Shown: positions 34,839 through 45,289, numbered from the stretch's first letter. The stretch: DNA of 64,000 bases from an uncultured Roseobacter sp. (GCF_947491795.1 NZ_CANLKW010000002.1:670001-734000); one strand, 5' to 3'. Notes: generated by a model not told the origin, from the letters alone. Numbers and translations are program-made.

Positions 34839-35183
34839 TCAGAACGGCAGCTTCATATCTGCGGGCAGACCCATGCCCTCGGTGAGCTTTGCCATTTCTT
34901 CCTGCGCGCGTTCGGATGCCTTGGTCTGGGCGTCCTTGATCGCAGCCAGGATCAGATCCTCAACAACTTCTTTGTCGTCGCTGTTAAAAATCGACGGGTC
35001 AATATCCAGAGTTTTCAACTCGCCCTTGGCTGTACAGGTTGCTTTGACCAGCCCTGCGCCGGACGCGCCCTCGACCATGATGTTATGCATGTCATCCTGC
35101 ATCTGGGCCATTTTGGTCTGCATTTCCTGGGCTTTTTTCATCATCCCGGCCATATCGCCGAGGCCGCCAAGTCCTTTGAACAT
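34839..35183 (-). CDS. YbaB/EbfC nucleoid-associated protein
   Basis: The 114-residue protein starts with MFKGLGGLGDMAGMMKKAQE and has the conserved core VKATCTAKGELKTLDIDPS. YbaB/EbfC proteins form dimers that bind DNA. It sits between dnaX and recR, as in many genomes, which strengthens the call. Confidence 0.95.
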   Translation of the reverse strand: MFKGLGGLGDMAGMMKKAQEMQTKMAQMQDDMHNIMVEGASGAGLVKATCTAKGELKTLDIDPSIFNSDDKEVVEDLILAAIKDAQTKASERAQEEMAKLTEGMGLPADMKLPF

Positions 35184-35250
35184 CAGGGTCGTCCTTTGTG
35201 GTGAGGGTTTGAGCTAATATATGCGGGCGCGCCGTGCAGGAACAAGGGCT

Positions 35251-37017
35251 TCAGTCGTCCTCGAAGGGGTCCCACTCGTCCTCAACTTCGGGGAGGGCCT
35301 CTTCGACGGCTTCTGCTGCCAGTTGTTCAGGCGTGCGGATCGCCGTGATTTTCGCTTTTGGAAACTGTGTCAGAACGGCCTGCATCAAAGGGTGCTCTGT
35401 CGCTTTTGCCTGCAATGCGAGGTCTGTGGCATCTCTGACCTCGGCAATGGTTTCGGCACTGGCATCGCCCACAACGGTGACCGCCCAGCGGTTTCCTGTC
35501 CAGTGCTGCAGCCGCTGGCCCAGTCGCTGCGCCAGGTCTCGTGGCGCGTTGTCGGTTGGGGTGAATTCAATGCGGCCAGGCTGGTACGCGCCAAGGCGCA
35601 GACAGGTTTCCACCTCGACCAGCAGTTTGACGTCGCGGTTGGCGCGGATCAGCTCGATCACGTGATCAAACGTCGGAAACCGCGCGAGGGCAGCGTTTGC
35701 ATCCAGCGCCTGTGCCGTCACGGCGCCTGTTCTGCCATCGGCACCTGCGCGCGCTCCGGCAACGGCCTGTTCTGGTCCAGCAGATGAACCAGCCTGCGCC
35801 CTGTGCCCGCCACCACCGCCGCCGGGTCCACCCGTTTGCGGAGGCGGAGGCGTTGCATCGTGCAATTTGCGCACCAGTTCTTCAGGCGAAGGCAGATCGG
35901 CGACATGTGTCAGGCGTATGATGGCCATTTCGGCAGCCATCATGGCATTGGGCGCACTTGCGACTTCGTCGAGTGCTTTCAGCAGCATCTGCCACAGCCG
36001 GGTCAGCACACGCATTGGCAGGGCGTCCGCCATGGACAGCCCGCGCGCGCGCTCATCGGGGGAAACGGTCGGGTCTTCTGCGGCCTCGGGGGTAATTTTG
36101 ACCACCGAAACCCAATGCGTGATTTCCGCAAGATCGCGCAGAACGGCCATCGGATCAGCGCCTTCGGCGTATTGTGCAGACAGCTCTGTCAGAGCACCGG
36201 CGGCATCGCCGCGCAGGATCATGTCAAACAGATCCAGAACACGCCCGCGGTCTGCCAGCCCCAGCATTGCGCGGACTTGATCAGCCGTGGTTTCACCCGC
36301 ACCATGGCTGATCGCCTGATCCAGAAGCGATGTCGCGTCCCGGGCGGAGCCCTCTGCAGCGCGGGCAATCAGGGCCAGCGCCTCGTCCGTGATTTCCGCA
36401 GCTTCTGCGCCAGCTATTTTGCGCATAAGGGCGATCATCACCTCGGGCTCAATCCGGCGCAGATCAAACCGCTGACATCTGGACAGTACCGTGACCGGCA
36501 CCTTGCGGATTTCGGTCGTGGCAAAGATGAATTTTACGTGCGATGGCGGTTCTTCGAGCGTTTTCAACAGGGCATTGAATGCGCCCGTTGAAAGCATGTG
36601 AACTTCGTCGATGATGTAGACCTTGTAGCGCGCAGAGGCTGCCCGGTAGTGCACCGAATCGATAATCTCGCGGATATTCGCGACACCGGTGTTTGAGGCG
36701 GCATCCATTTCCATCACATCGACATGGCGGCCTTCCATGATGGCTGTGCAGTGCTCGCAGGTCCCGCAGGGCTCGGTTGTCGGCCCGCCTGTACCGTCGG
36801 CACCGATACAGTTCATCCCCTTGGCGATGATCCGGGCGGTCGTTGTTTTGCCCGTTCCCCGGATGCCGGTCATGACGAATGCCTGCGCAATCCTGTCCGC
36901 CTCAAACGCATTTTTCAGCGTGCGGACCATAGCGTCCTGTCCAACCAGATCCGCAAAGGTTTCCGGGCGGTATTTGCGGGCAAGAACCTGGTATTCAGTT
37001 TTGGTGGTTTCGGACAT
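35251..37017 (-). CDS. dnaX: DNA polymerase III subunit gamma/tau
   Basis: The 588-residue protein has the AAA+ clamp-loader core: YRPETFADLVGQ, Walker A GIRGTGKTTTAR, a zinc module with CGTCEHC, Walker B YIIDEVHML and SRC in VLSRCQRF. A linker rich in Gly and Ala (about 390-440) and a C-terminal tau domain follow, ending in an acidic tail. DnaX holds the replicative polymerase together and loads the sliding clamp. I start it at MSETTKTEYQ, with AGGGG upstream; an upstream TTG/ATG extension has no support. No evident slippage site for a gamma form was noticed. Confidence 0.96.
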   Translation of the reverse strand: MSETTKTEYQVLARKYRPETFADLVGQDAMVRTLKNAFEADRIAQAFVMTGIRGTGKTTTARIIAKGMNCIGADGTGGPTTEPCGTCEHCTAIMEGRHVDVMEMDAASNTGVANIREIIDSVHYRAASARYKVYIIDEVHMLSTGAFNALLKTLEEPPSHVKFIFATTEIRKVPVTVLSRCQRFDLRRIEPEVMIALMRKIAGAEAAEITDEALALIARAAEGSARDATSLLDQAISHGAGETTADQVRAMLGLADRGRVLDLFDMILRGDAAGALTELSAQYAEGADPMAVLRDLAEITHWVSVVKITPEAAEDPTVSPDERARGLSMADALPMRVLTRLWQMLLKALDEVASAPNAMMAAEMAIIRLTHVADLPSPEELVRKLHDATPPPPQTGGPGGGGGGHRAQAGSSAGPEQAVAGARAGADGRTGAVTAQALDANAALARFPTFDHVIELIRANRDVKLLVEVETCLRLGAYQPGRIEFTPTDNAPRDLAQRLGQRLQHWTGNRWAVTVVGDASAETIAEVRDATDLALQAKATEHPLMQAVLTQFPKAKITAIRTPEQLAAEAVEEALPEVEDEWDPFEDD

Positions 37018-37178
37018 TCGGGCCCCTGAGCGGCAAGATTCGCGGATCACACCACAGGGTAGGTGCTGCGGGCCCGGACGTAAACACAGACAGACAGCTC
37101 CAGGCGGCCCCTGAACGAAACTGTTGTGTCAGCCACCGGCGCGGGTGCACAATAATGTCAGAACAGGGAGTGATCAGT

Positions 37179-38024
37179 ATGCGTCTTAAGGGAATACGGT
37201 CGAGCCGGAATGTCAGAGTGCGCGGCCGTGGCCGCGGCGGCGGACGGGCCGGGCGGACAGGTGGTCTGGGGATCTTCGGTGTTCTGGCTGTGCTGGCGCT
37301 GGGGTACTTCACTGGCATTGATGTTACGCCGCTGCTGAACGGGGGCAGCGCGCCGGTTGAGCAAAGCCGCACAGTGACAGCAGAGGATGAGGCGACTGTC
37401 CAGTTCTCTGCGCAGGTTCTCACCACCACCGAGGAAGTTTGGTCGCAGATATTCCCCCAGCAGGTTGGCCGCGACTACACGCCGCCGCAGCTCGTCATTT
37501 TCTCAGGTGTGACCCAGAGCGCCTGTGGCGGTGCATCGGGTGCGACCGGTCCCTTTTACTGTCCGGCGGATCGAATGGCCTATCTGGACACAACCTTTTT
37601 CCGCCAGCTGGAACAGCAGCTTGGCGCAGGGGGCGATTTTGCTGCGGCTTATGTGATCGCACATGAAGTCGCACATCATGTTCAGAACGAACTGGGCATC
37701 CTGGGGCAGGTCAATCAGGCACGCAGATCGGCCTCGCAGGCCGAATCCAATGCGCTGACCGTACGTCTGGAGCTGCAGGCAGATTGCCTGTCCGGCGTCT
37801 GGGCGCGGTCTGTGCGCGGATTGATGGAACGCGGGGATCTTGCAGAGGCACTGAACGCGGCACGTATGATCGGGGACGATCACCTGCAGCGCCAGGCGGG
37901 TCGTGTCCCGCAGCCGCATACGTTCACACATGGTACGTCGGAGCAGCGCGCACGGTGGTTTGAGCGGGGATATGACAGCGGTCTGATGCGGGACTGCGAT
38001 ACCTTCTCGGCCCGCAGGCTCTGA
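37179..38024 (+). CDS. Neutral zinc metallopeptidase, YpfJ family
   Basis: The 281-residue protein has a basic, Arg/Gly-rich N-terminus, one transmembrane helix (GIFGVLAVLALGYF) and an external domain with the HExxH motif in VIAHEVAHHVQNELG and a downstream metal-binding region ELQADCLSGVWA. This is the putative neutral zinc metallopeptidase family (YpfJ). The substrate is unknown. GGGAG lies before the ATG at 37179. It is divergent from dnaX. Confidence 0.88.
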   Translation: MRLKGIRSSRNVRVRGRGRGGGRAGRTGGLGIFGVLAVLALGYFTGIDVTPLLNGGSAPVEQSRTVTAEDEATVQFSAQVLTTTEEVWSQIFPQQVGRDYTPPQLVIFSGVTQSACGGASGATGPFYCPADRMAYLDTTFFRQLEQQLGAGGDFAAAYVIAHEVAHHVQNELGILGQVNQARRSASQAESNALTVRLELQADCLSGVWARSVRGLMERGDLAEALNAARMIGDDHLQRQAGRVPQPHTFTHGTSEQRARWFERGYDSGLMRDCDTFSARRL

Positions 38025-38047
38025 AACCGGGGGCAGGAGAAGCTGGT

Positions 38048-38141
38048 GAGAGGCTGGACAACGACCCAAGCGGGGCTCGTTACGGCTGCTTCCTTCCGGA
38101 CCTGACCGGGTTGGCGAGGCGCTCGCCCGCGCCAACCTCTC
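38048..38141 (-). ncRNA. ffs: Signal recognition particle RNA (4.5S)
   Basis: The minus strand holds the highly conserved apical part GGTCAGGTCCGGAAGGAAGC, the Ffh-binding hairpin of bacterial SRP RNA. The ends GAGAGGTTGG (5') and CCAGCCTCTC (3') pair over ten bases and close a hairpin of about 94 nt, the usual size. The exact ends may differ by a few bases. The RNA works with Ffh and FtsY in cotranslational membrane targeting. Confidence 0.95.
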
Positions 38142-38147
38142 GACTGA

Positions 38148-40109
38148 TCATATATGTAAGGGACCGGTCCGACGCAAGCCCGGGTGTGACAGGTGCAGGC
38201 GCACCTGCGCAAAGCCCTCAGGGGACAATCCGCAATTTTCGGGCGACAGAGCCGAAATCTCTTCCAGATGCTGAAGCGCGTCCGGCGCCGTCAGCAGAAT
38301 GGCCGAACAGGCCGTGGCACAGCGGAACCGCCAGGGCCGGGTCTCGCGCACTTGCCGGCAGTCCGGTTTTCTGAGGTATTCCACAAGTCCCTCGTCCATC
38401 GGAGCATGGCCGCGGAAGGCAATATCCTCATCTGCGAATGGTTTCAGCGCACCCCCGCCGCCTGTCCGGTGATCTGTTGTCGCCACCAGGAATTCCTGGT
38501 CAGGCTCGAGCGGCTCGCCCTGCCATCTGACCCTGCTGATCCTGCCCGGCCCGTCATAAAGGCGCCGGCCCGATGGGTCATAAGCGGGTGGTTTCGACGG
38601 GTCGATGTCGTAGGTCAGGCCGTAAATCGAATCGAACCTGAACCCCGGGATGTTTACGTCGATGAGGGGCTGATCAGGGTTTTCCGGCGTCAGTGTGCTG
38701 AAAATCAGAGCAGAGCGTTCCAGCCAGTCTATCACCCGTGCGCCCCGCGTCCGGACGGCCCAGATCTGGTTGGCATAGGGTGTCAGCCCGGCGATATGAC
38801 GGCGCATGAGCGGTCCACTCGACAGGCTGATGAAATTGCCCGGCCCGTCAAAGCCACCGGTTGCCGAGGTCGAACCGACGGAAAGCAGTGGCAGGTCAGC
38901 AAGCTCGGTCCCTTCGACGGCCCGTGATATCACCTGGTGTTTGGCCGCAGCGATCAGCGACGGCACCGGGCTGGGATGTGCCAGGGCAAAGTAACTGTTC
39001 ATCGGTGCTGCCAGGTGCCCGACGGGTTCGTTCAGGTGCAGTCTGGTCGCATTGTGCACCGGCGTGATGAGCGACACGACATCCGGATCAGGGGCGTCCA
39101 CAGGGTCCGCCTGCAGCAGTCGGCTGCTGCCTGCGGTGACGGCCCACTGAGAGTTTGGTTTCATGGACAGTTCAAGGTCAATGCGCCCCAGATGGGACCC
39201 CGACGCCCCGGGCATGACGACCGGCGTGTCGCCGATCATTCCTGCTGTGTGGTCGACGCCAGGGATTGTCGCATGATCCGGTCCCGGAAACCTCAGGTGC
39301 GTGTGACCCCCGATCACGGCATCGACGCCCGGCAACTGTGCGACGGCTTCCAGCTGGTTCTGAGCCTTGGGGCCTTCGTCGTAGAGGGCGATGCCCATGT
39401 GAGCAAGTACGACAACGACATCTGCCCCCTCTGCGCGCAGCGCTGCCACTTCCGCCTCCAGCGCAGAAAGCGGATCACTGATTTCTGCTCTGTCTGTGAG
39501 ATGATGACGGTTCCAGTTGATTGTCTGTGCCGGAATAACGGATGTGACCCCGATGCGCAGCGGCAGCACCGCGTCACCGCGACGGATGCCGCGCCGGATC
39601 AGAACTGACTTTTGCAGCATCGGCAACGCAGGGCATGTGGTATTGGCCGCCAGAACCGGCATGTTGAAACCGGACAGCGCCTGGCACAGGGCCGCGAGTC
39701 CATAGTCGAAATCATGATTGCCCAGACCGACAGCATCATATTCCAGCAGGTTCATACAGGCCGCCATTGGGTGTATTTCACCACCACAGTGTTCGGTCAC
39801 ATAGCCTGCCAGCGGGGTGCCCTGAAGGGTGTCGCCGTTGTCAAACAGCAGACACTGACGGCCTTCTGTTACGGCGTTTTCCTTTTCCCGCCGGATAACG
39901 GGCGCCAGACGTGAAAGGCTGGAACCGCCCCGCGATGCGTCGCGGGCATAATCAAAGTCAGTCAGCTGCATGTGCAGATCACTGGTGGCGAGCACCGTGA
40001 TCCGGGCTTTTTGCCGGGCAGCGGGAGAGGAACGGCGGGCGGATATTGCGGTAACCTCCTGATACAGAGCGAGAACAACCGAAGGATGAGTTGTATGAAG
40101 TGAGATCAT
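38148..40109 (-). CDS. 5'-nucleotidase / 2',3'-cyclic phosphodiesterase-like protein
   Basis: The 653-residue protein has a calcineurin-type metallophosphoesterase domain with metal-binding motifs VLATSDLHM, FDNGDTLQG, GLGNHDFDYG and GGHTHLRFPG. A C-terminal 5'-nucleotidase domain follows (about 370-570). It resembles CpdB and UshA. Unlike typical CpdB I see no clear signal peptide, so it may be cytoplasmic, or the start may be misplaced. I use the ATG at 40109; a TTG at 40142 is also open. The C-terminal 60 residues are less like the family. Confidence 0.82.
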   Translation of the reverse strand: MISLHTTHPSVVLALYQEVTAISARRSSPAARQKARITVLATSDLHMQLTDFDYARDASRGGSSLSRLAPVIRREKENAVTEGRQCLLFDNGDTLQGTPLAGYVTEHCGGEIHPMAACMNLLEYDAVGLGNHDFDYGLAALCQALSGFNMPVLAANTTCPALPMLQKSVLIRRGIRRGDAVLPLRIGVTSVIPAQTINWNRHHLTDRAEISDPLSALEAEVAALRAEGADVVVVLAHMGIALYDEGPKAQNQLEAVAQLPGVDAVIGGHTHLRFPGPDHATIPGVDHTAGMIGDTPVVMPGASGSHLGRIDLELSMKPNSQWAVTAGSSRLLQADPVDAPDPDVVSLITPVHNATRLHLNEPVGHLAAPMNSYFALAHPSPVPSLIAAAKHQVISRAVEGTELADLPLLSVGSTSATGGFDGPGNFISLSSGPLMRRHIAGLTPYANQIWAVRTRGARVIDWLERSALIFSTLTPENPDQPLIDVNIPGFRFDSIYGLTYDIDPSKPPAYDPSGRRLYDGPGRISRVRWQGEPLEPDQEFLVATTDHRTGGGGALKPFADEDIAFRGHAPMDEGLVEYLRKPDCRQVRETRPWRFRCATACSAILLTAPDALQHLEEISALSPENCGLSPEGFAQVRLHLSHPGLRRTGPLHI

Positions 40110-40208
40110 GCGATGGTTGGAATGTCCAGTGCAGCTGCCCAATTTTCCTTTTGTACTTAACGGCGGAAACGGGGCATGTAGCAGTGCGGACCAAAACCGG
40201 GGATACCT

Positions 40209-41177
40209 ATGAAAATTGCAGAAACTGTTACGTTTGGTGGCTCATCTCTTGACCGTGCCGGAGAGCTCCGCAACGACGCAGGTGCTCTTGAGGCTGCCGC
40301 ATCTGACCCGTCGGCCCGCGCTGTGGTTTTCTGGCGCGGCAAGCCGCTGGTCGACACGACGCGGCCGGCGCAGCTGGCCAGGTTGCCGATGGATCACCCG
40401 GTCACCCGTCTGGCGCGCAGCGCGCCGGTGTTTCTGGGCCGCGAGGATGGTGCGGCGCGTTTTGCGTTTGATATTTCTGAATGGGAGCCGGAAGGGTTGG
40501 AGCCGGATCAGCTGGGCGGGTTTCTCGACCCGACAGAGCAACGCCATCCCGATCTCTCCGAGCACGTGGTCTTTGCCGAACTGCGCCGGGTTATGACCTG
40601 GCTCACGCCGCGCGATGCGGAACTGGCTGCGACCGGCAAAGCCATCCTGGGCTGGCACGAGACACATCGTTTTTGCGCCAAATGCGGCGCCGCCTCGGAG
40701 CCCGCGCAGGGCGGCTGGCAGCGGCGTTGTGTCAGCTGCAATGCCTCCCACTTTCCCCGAACGGACCCGGTTGTGATCATGCTGATCACCCATGGGAATT
40801 CGGTTCTTATGGGCAGATCACCGGGTTGGCCGGAAGGGATGTATTCTTTGCTCGCGGGGTTTGTCGAACCCGGAGAAACACTGGAGGCGGCAGTGCGTCG
40901 GGAGGTTTTCGAGGAAACAGGCGTGCACGTCGGATCTGTGGGCTATCTTGCCAGCCAGCCCTGGCCGTTTCCGGCGTCTTTGATGTTCGGCTGTTCCGGT
41001 ATCGCGACCAGCACGGACATCACGATAGATCCCGTGGAAATTGAAGACGCAATGTGGGTCAGCCGGGAGGAAATGATGCAGGCTTTTGCGGGCGATCATC
41101 CGTTTATGCTGCCGGCGCGCAAAGGGGCTATTGCACATTTCCTGCTGGAAAACTGGCTTGCGGACCGGCTGGAATGA
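40209..41177 (+). CDS. nudC: NAD(+) diphosphatase NudC
   Basis: The 322-residue protein has an N-terminal domain, a zinc ribbon (CAKCG and CVSCN), the Nudix box in GFVEPGETLEAAVRREVFEETGV (pattern Gx5Ex7REVxEExG) and the NudC-specific motif SQPWPFPAS. NudC hydrolyses NADH to NMNH and AMP and removes NAD caps from RNA. All key residues are present. It faces away from the nucleotidase gene. Confidence 0.95.
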   Translation: MKIAETVTFGGSSLDRAGELRNDAGALEAAASDPSARAVVFWRGKPLVDTTRPAQLARLPMDHPVTRLARSAPVFLGREDGAARFAFDISEWEPEGLEPDQLGGFLDPTEQRHPDLSEHVVFAELRRVMTWLTPRDAELAATGKAILGWHETHRFCAKCGAASEPAQGGWQRRCVSCNASHFPRTDPVVIMLITHGNSVLMGRSPGWPEGMYSLLAGFVEPGETLEAAVRREVFEETGVHVGSVGYLASQPWPFPASLMFGCSGIATSTDITIDPVEIEDAMWVSREEMMQAFAGDHPFMLPARKGAIAHFLLENWLADRLE

Positions 41178-41214
41178 CCTGACACTGGGCACGTGAACTC
41201 CACAGGGCCCGGCA

Positions 41215-41694
41215 ATGAAGATTTCGACGCAGGAAAATATCGCAGCTCCCGCCGGGGCGGTTTTTGATATGCTGTGCGAGTTCAGCACCTTTGAAAAAGC
41301 GGCCGAAGCCAGAGGGGCAACAGTAGAACGTACCGACAGCCTCCCGGAGCCGGGCACTGGCATGACCTGGAAAACCCGGTTTGTATTGCGTGGACGTCCC
41401 AGAGAGATGGAACTGGCAATTGTCGGGTTTTCCCGTCCGCACGATCTGGTTTTCAGCATAACATCGCCCGGGCTGACCGGGCAGGTCACTTTCGAACTCG
41501 ACGCCCTGACGCCTGACACGACCAGGATGACGGCGGGGGTTGATCTGCGAGCGCAAACCCTGCCGGCGCGCCTGCTGGTTCAGTCTCTCAAACTGAACAA
41601 AAACTCACTGACTGCGAAGTATCAGCAACGCGTTGCCGAACATGTCCGGGGCATGGAGGAGCGGTATGCCCAAAGCCTCGCAGGCGGGGCATAG
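41215..41694 (+). CDS. SRPBCC family protein
   Basis: The 159-residue protein starts MKISTQENIAAPAGAVFDML, the first strand and helix of the START/Bet v1-like (SRPBCC) fold, and has a fitting length. Such proteins bind hydrophobic ligands or act as cyclases; nothing shows the ligand here. It follows nudC by 37 bp in the same direction and may share its transcript. It is convergent with pheA. Confidence 0.75.
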   Translation: MKISTQENIAAPAGAVFDMLCEFSTFEKAAEARGATVERTDSLPEPGTGMTWKTRFVLRGRPREMELAIVGFSRPHDLVFSITSPGLTGQVTFELDALTPDTTRMTAGVDLRAQTLPARLLVQSLKLNKNSLTAKYQQRVAEHVRGMEERYAQSLAGGA

Positions 41695-41703
41695 GGCGCA
41701 GCT

Positions 41704-42549
41704 TCAGGTGCGGGCGTCCTGTGCCGGATATACCCCCAGCACCTCGATCATGTTGGTGAAGTATTCCAGTTCTTCCATGGCGCGCCGGACGGCGGGGTCC
41801 TCGGGATGTCCTTCGATATCGGCGTAGAACTGGGTCGCGGTGAATGACCCGCCGACCATATAGCTTTCCAGCTTGGTCATGTTCACACCGTTTGTCGCAA
41901 ACCCGCCCATGGCTTTGTAAAGAGCTGCGGGAATGTTGCGGACCTCAAAGACAAAACTGGTGATCATGCCATGGTCGCCGCGACGCGAGTAATCAGCCTC
42001 CGGCGACATCAGCAGAAAGCGGGTTGTGTTGTTCCCCTCGTCCTCGATGTGCCGGGCCAGAACATCCAGACCATAAATTTCGCCCGCCAGTTCACTGGCC
42101 AGAGCCGCAACGGACGGATCACCTGCAAGGGCCACCTCTTTGGCAGATCCGGCGGTATCTGCACCGGTGATCCGGCTGATGCCATGTTGTGCGAGAAATT
42201 TCCGGCACTGTCCGAGCAGCACAGTATGGCTTTTCGCGCTCCTGATGTGATCCATCGGCGTGCCCGGGACGGCCAGCAGGTTGATATGGACCCGGACAAA
42301 CGCTTCTTCGATGATGTGCAGACCAGAGCGGGGCAGCAGCGAATGGATATCCGCAACTCTGCCATAGGTGGTGTTTTCCACGGGCAGCATCGCCAGTTCC
42401 GCGTCGCCTTTGCGCACAGCCTCAATGGCATCCTCGAAAGTGCGGCAGGGCACCGGCGTCATATCCGGCCGGGCGCTCCGGCAGGCCTCATGGCTGTAAG
42501 CGCCAGGCTCGCCCTGAAAGGCTACGCGGGCGGGTGCATCGGCGGTCAT
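41704..42549 (-). CDS. pheA: Prephenate dehydratase
   Basis: The 281-residue protein has the PDT domain (VAFQGEPGAYSHEACR, then AMLPVENTTYGRV and NNTTRFLLM with the catalytic TRF motif) and a C-terminal ACT domain (TSFVFEVRNIPAALYKAM, then LESYMVGG) for feedback control by phenylalanine. It converts prephenate to phenylpyruvate. There is no chorismate mutase domain, as usual in alphaproteobacteria. The start MTADAPARVA has AAGGA upstream. Confidence 0.95.
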   Translation of the reverse strand: MTADAPARVAFQGEPGAYSHEACRSARPDMTPVPCRTFEDAIEAVRKGDAELAMLPVENTTYGRVADIHSLLPRSGLHIIEEAFVRVHINLLAVPGTPMDHIRSAKSHTVLLGQCRKFLAQHGISRITGADTAGSAKEVALAGDPSVAALASELAGEIYGLDVLARHIEDEGNNTTRFLLMSPEADYSRRGDHGMITSFVFEVRNIPAALYKAMGGFATNGVNMTKLESYMVGGSFTATQFYADIEGHPEDPAVRRAMEELEYFTNMIEVLGVYPAQDART

Positions 42550-42655
42550 GGGGTCGTCCTTAAGCAAAATCTTCTGAATATGGTCGTTTCGTCGCGGTAA
42601 GTACACCTTGCCACGGACAAGGGGAAGCAATAGATACCGCTCCAAAGATAAAGCA

Positions 42656-43174
42656 ATGGATGTGAATGCAATGCTCGACACAATGACTTTCACCAAAGCG
42701 GCCGGCGGCGTTTGCGGCGCTCTGCTTGTGTTTCTTCTGGGCAAGTGGGCCGCTGAGGAACTGTATCATGTCGATGGACACGGCGAGGCAGCCTATGTCA
42801 TCGAAGTTGAAAGTGGCGAGGACGTAGCCGAGGTCGAGGAAGTAGATTTCGCGACAGTGCTGGCATCTGCGAGCGTCGAGGATGGCGCAAAGGTTTTCCG
42901 CAAATGTTCTGCCTGCCACAAGCTGGAAGATGGCGCCAATGGAACCGGCCCGCACCTGTATGGTGTTGTTGGACGTGACAAAGGCGGTGTCGATGGGTTT
43001 GCCTACTCTGACACGCTGGCATCCATGGACGGAGACTGGTCGGTTGAAAATCTGAACGGTTTTCTGGAGCGTCCGTCGGCCTATGCTGCCGGCACATCCA
43101 TGAGCTTTGCCGGACTGAAAAAGGTTGAGGACCGGGCAGACGTGATTGCCTATCTCGACAGTCTCGACGACTGA
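42656..43174 (+). CDS. Membrane-anchored cytochrome c
   Basis: The 172-residue protein has an uncleaved N-terminal membrane helix (about 12-31), an acidic linker and a class I cytochrome c domain with the haem site CSACH (C84, C87, H88) and a likely axial Met in GTSMSFAGL. It resembles CycM/c552 of Paracoccus and cytochrome c-y of Rhodobacter, which carry electrons from the bc1 complex to terminal oxidases. It is divergent from pheA and has its own terminator. Confidence 0.88.
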   Translation: MDVNAMLDTMTFTKAAGGVCGALLVFLLGKWAAEELYHVDGHGEAAYVIEVESGEDVAEVEEVDFATVLASASVEDGAKVFRKCSACHKLEDGANGTGPHLYGVVGRDKGGVDGFAYSDTLASMDGDWSVENLNGFLERPSAYAAGTSMSFAGLKKVEDRADVIAYLDSLDD

Positions 43175-43196
43175 TCTTAACCCCGTGTTAACCAAA

Positions 43197-43230
43197 ATGG
43201 CCGCTTGCTGTATCGCAGGCGGCCTTTTTT
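43197..43230 (+). terminator. Terminator of the cytochrome c gene
   Basis: GGCCGCTTGC and GCAGGCGGCC form a near-perfect stem around a six-base loop, followed by TTTTTT. Confidence 0.88.
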
Positions 43231-43357
43231 GTTGGCTTTCGGGGCGTTGGCGGCCGGGATCACGTTTTCGCAACTTGTATCTTGGCCTGCGCCCGCTTTA
43301 GCTTACATCTGAGCAGATGTGCCGGAGAAACCGGTCCGAGACAGGAGGAACTTCCAG

Positions 43358-45289
43358 ATGAATGCCGCACAGAGCCGCGCGACAGCTGTAAAAACCGGGG
43401 TATCGAACCTGACTGCAGGTTTTGGTTTTCTGACGCTTCTCTTTGCACTTCTCTGGTCAGGCGCGGCAAAATCCCAGGACAACATGGTCGTCAGCCATGG
43501 CTATTCTTTCTATGGCGATCTGACATATCCGGCAGACTACACGCATTTTGACTATGTGAACCCCGAGGCACCCAAAGGCGGCGAAATCGCATTGAGTGTC
43601 GTGGGGACATTCGACTCGATGCATCCCTACACGCGCAAAGGCCGCGCCGGCGCATTGTCCAGCATCATGTACGAGAGCCTGCTGGGGGACGGTACCGGCG
43701 GCGCCTCGGCTCCTGCAGATGTCTACGGAGAATCCTATTGCCTGCTGTGTGAGCGGATTGAGTACCCTGAAACCAAAGACTGGGTCATCTTCTACATGCG
43801 GCCCGAGGCGCGCTTCTCGGACGGATCGCCCGTTACCGCGCATGACATTGCCTTCAGCCATAACCTGTTGCTGGATGAAGGGCTGAAATCCTATGCGGAC
43901 GCGGTGCGCAAACGAATTCCCAAAGTCGAAGTCATCGATGACCACACCATCAAATTCTACTTTACCGGAGGTATCTCCCGCCGCAGCCTGATTGATCAGG
44001 TTGGCTTTGTCCCTGCATGGTCGAAAAAGTGGTACGAGGATACAGGCTTTGGCCTGGATGAGAGCCGCCTCGAAGTATCGCCGGGATCCGGTCCTTACAT
44101 GATTGATTCCGTCGATGTGAACCGGCGCATCGTCTATCGCCGCAACCTTGATTACTGGGCAAATGACCTGCCGTTCAACGTGGGTCGAAATAACTTTGAT
44201 GAAATCCGCATCGAGTATTTCGGCGATGACACTGCCGCTTTTGAGGCCTTTAAAGCGGGGGAGTACACATTCCGCACCGAGGGCGATTCAAAGAAATGGG
44301 CCACTGGTTATGACTTCCCGAAAAAGCGTGAAGGTCTTGTGGTTACCAAAGAACTGCCAGACGGATCACCGCCCACACCCTCGGGTATTGTGTTCAATCT
44401 CGGACGCGAAAACCTGAGTGACCGCCGTGTTCGGGAGGCTCTTTCGCTCGCGTTTAACTTTGAGTGGACGAACGAAAGCCTGCAGTACGGCCTGTTCAGG
44501 CAACGCGCTTCGTTTACGCAGGACACACCTTTGATGGCGAGCGGTCTGCCCGAAGGCGCAGAGCTCGCGTTTTTGCAGTCGCTCGGCGATCTTGTACCGC
44601 CTGAAATGCTGAGCGAGCCTGCGCTGGAGCCGCACACATCGCGGGCAGAGCGCCTGCTGGACAGGCGCAACGCACGCGCGGCCATGCGCCTTCTGGATGA
44701 GGCCGGATGGGGCGTCGGCGACGACGGGATACGGCGCAACGCATCCGGCGATACGCTTAAGCTCAACTTCCTGTTTAACAGTGCAACCTCTCCGACACTC
44801 AGCGCTGTGATGGAAAACTTTGTGGCTAACGTCAAAACACTGGGCATCGACATCACCTTTGAGAAGGTGGACGCGGCCCAGTATACGACCCGCGAGCGCG
44901 ACCGTGATTATGATCTTGTCTTTGACTCTTATGGCGCATTTCTGGGAACCGGCACTGGTCTGATGCAGCGCTACGGCTCCGAGGCGGCGGCCTTCAGCCT
45001 GTTTAACCCTGCGGGCCTCGCAAGTCCGCTGGTGGATGAAATCATCGAGCGATCCCTGAACGCGCAGAACCGGGAAGAGGAGCAGGCTTCTCTGACTGCG
45101 CTCGACCGGGCACTGCGATACGAACGCATCATGATCCCTGTCTGGTACAACCCAAGCCACTGGGTCGCATATTACGACCAGTATGAGCACCCGGAGGAAA
45201 TCCCCGCCTTCTCTCTCGGGGGGCTGGATTTCTGGTGGTACAATGAGGAAAAGGCGGAAGCCCTGCGCGCTGCAGGAGCTCTGAGGTAA
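43358..45289 (+). CDS. yejA: Peptide ABC transporter substrate-binding protein, YejA-like
   Basis: The 643-residue protein is a family 5 (DppA/OppA-type) binding protein with an N-terminal signal region ([15 protein letters not shown], mature part from about QDN). It has [19 protein letters not shown], which is typical of YejA-like proteins, and [21 protein letters not shown] precedes the ATG at 43358. It is the first gene of yejABEF, an importer for oligopeptides and, in enterics, microcin C. The natural substrate here is unknown. Confidence 0.92.
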   Translation: MNAAQSRATAVKTGVSNLTAGFGFLTLLFALLWSGAAKSQDNMVVSHGYSFYGDLTYPADYTHFDYVNPEAPKGGEIALSVVGTFDSMHPYTRKGRAGALSSIMYESLLGDGTGGASAPADVYGESYCLLCERIEYPETKDWVIFYMRPEARFSDGSPVTAHDIAFSHNLLLDEGLKSYADAVRKRIPKVEVIDDHTIKFYFTGGISRRSLIDQVGFVPAWSKKWYEDTGFGLDESRLEVSPGSGPYMIDSVDVNRRIVYRRNLDYWANDLPFNVGRNNFDEIRIEYFGDDTAAFEAFKAGEYTFRTEGDSKKWATGYDFPKKREGLVVTKELPDGSPPTPSGIVFNLGRENLSDRRVREALSLAFNFEWTNESLQYGLFRQRASFTQDTPLMASGLPEGAELAFLQSLGDLVPPEMLSEPALEPHTSRAERLLDRRNARAAMRLLDEAGWGVGDDGIRRNASGDTLKLNFLFNSATSPTLSAVMENFVANVKTLGIDITFEKVDAAQYTTRERDRDYDLVFDSYGAFLGTGTGLMQRYGSEAAAFSLFNPAGLASPLVDEIIERSLNAQNREEEQASLTALDRALRYERIMIPVWYNPSHWVAYYDQYEHPEEIPAFSLGGLDFWWYNEEKAEALRAAGALR

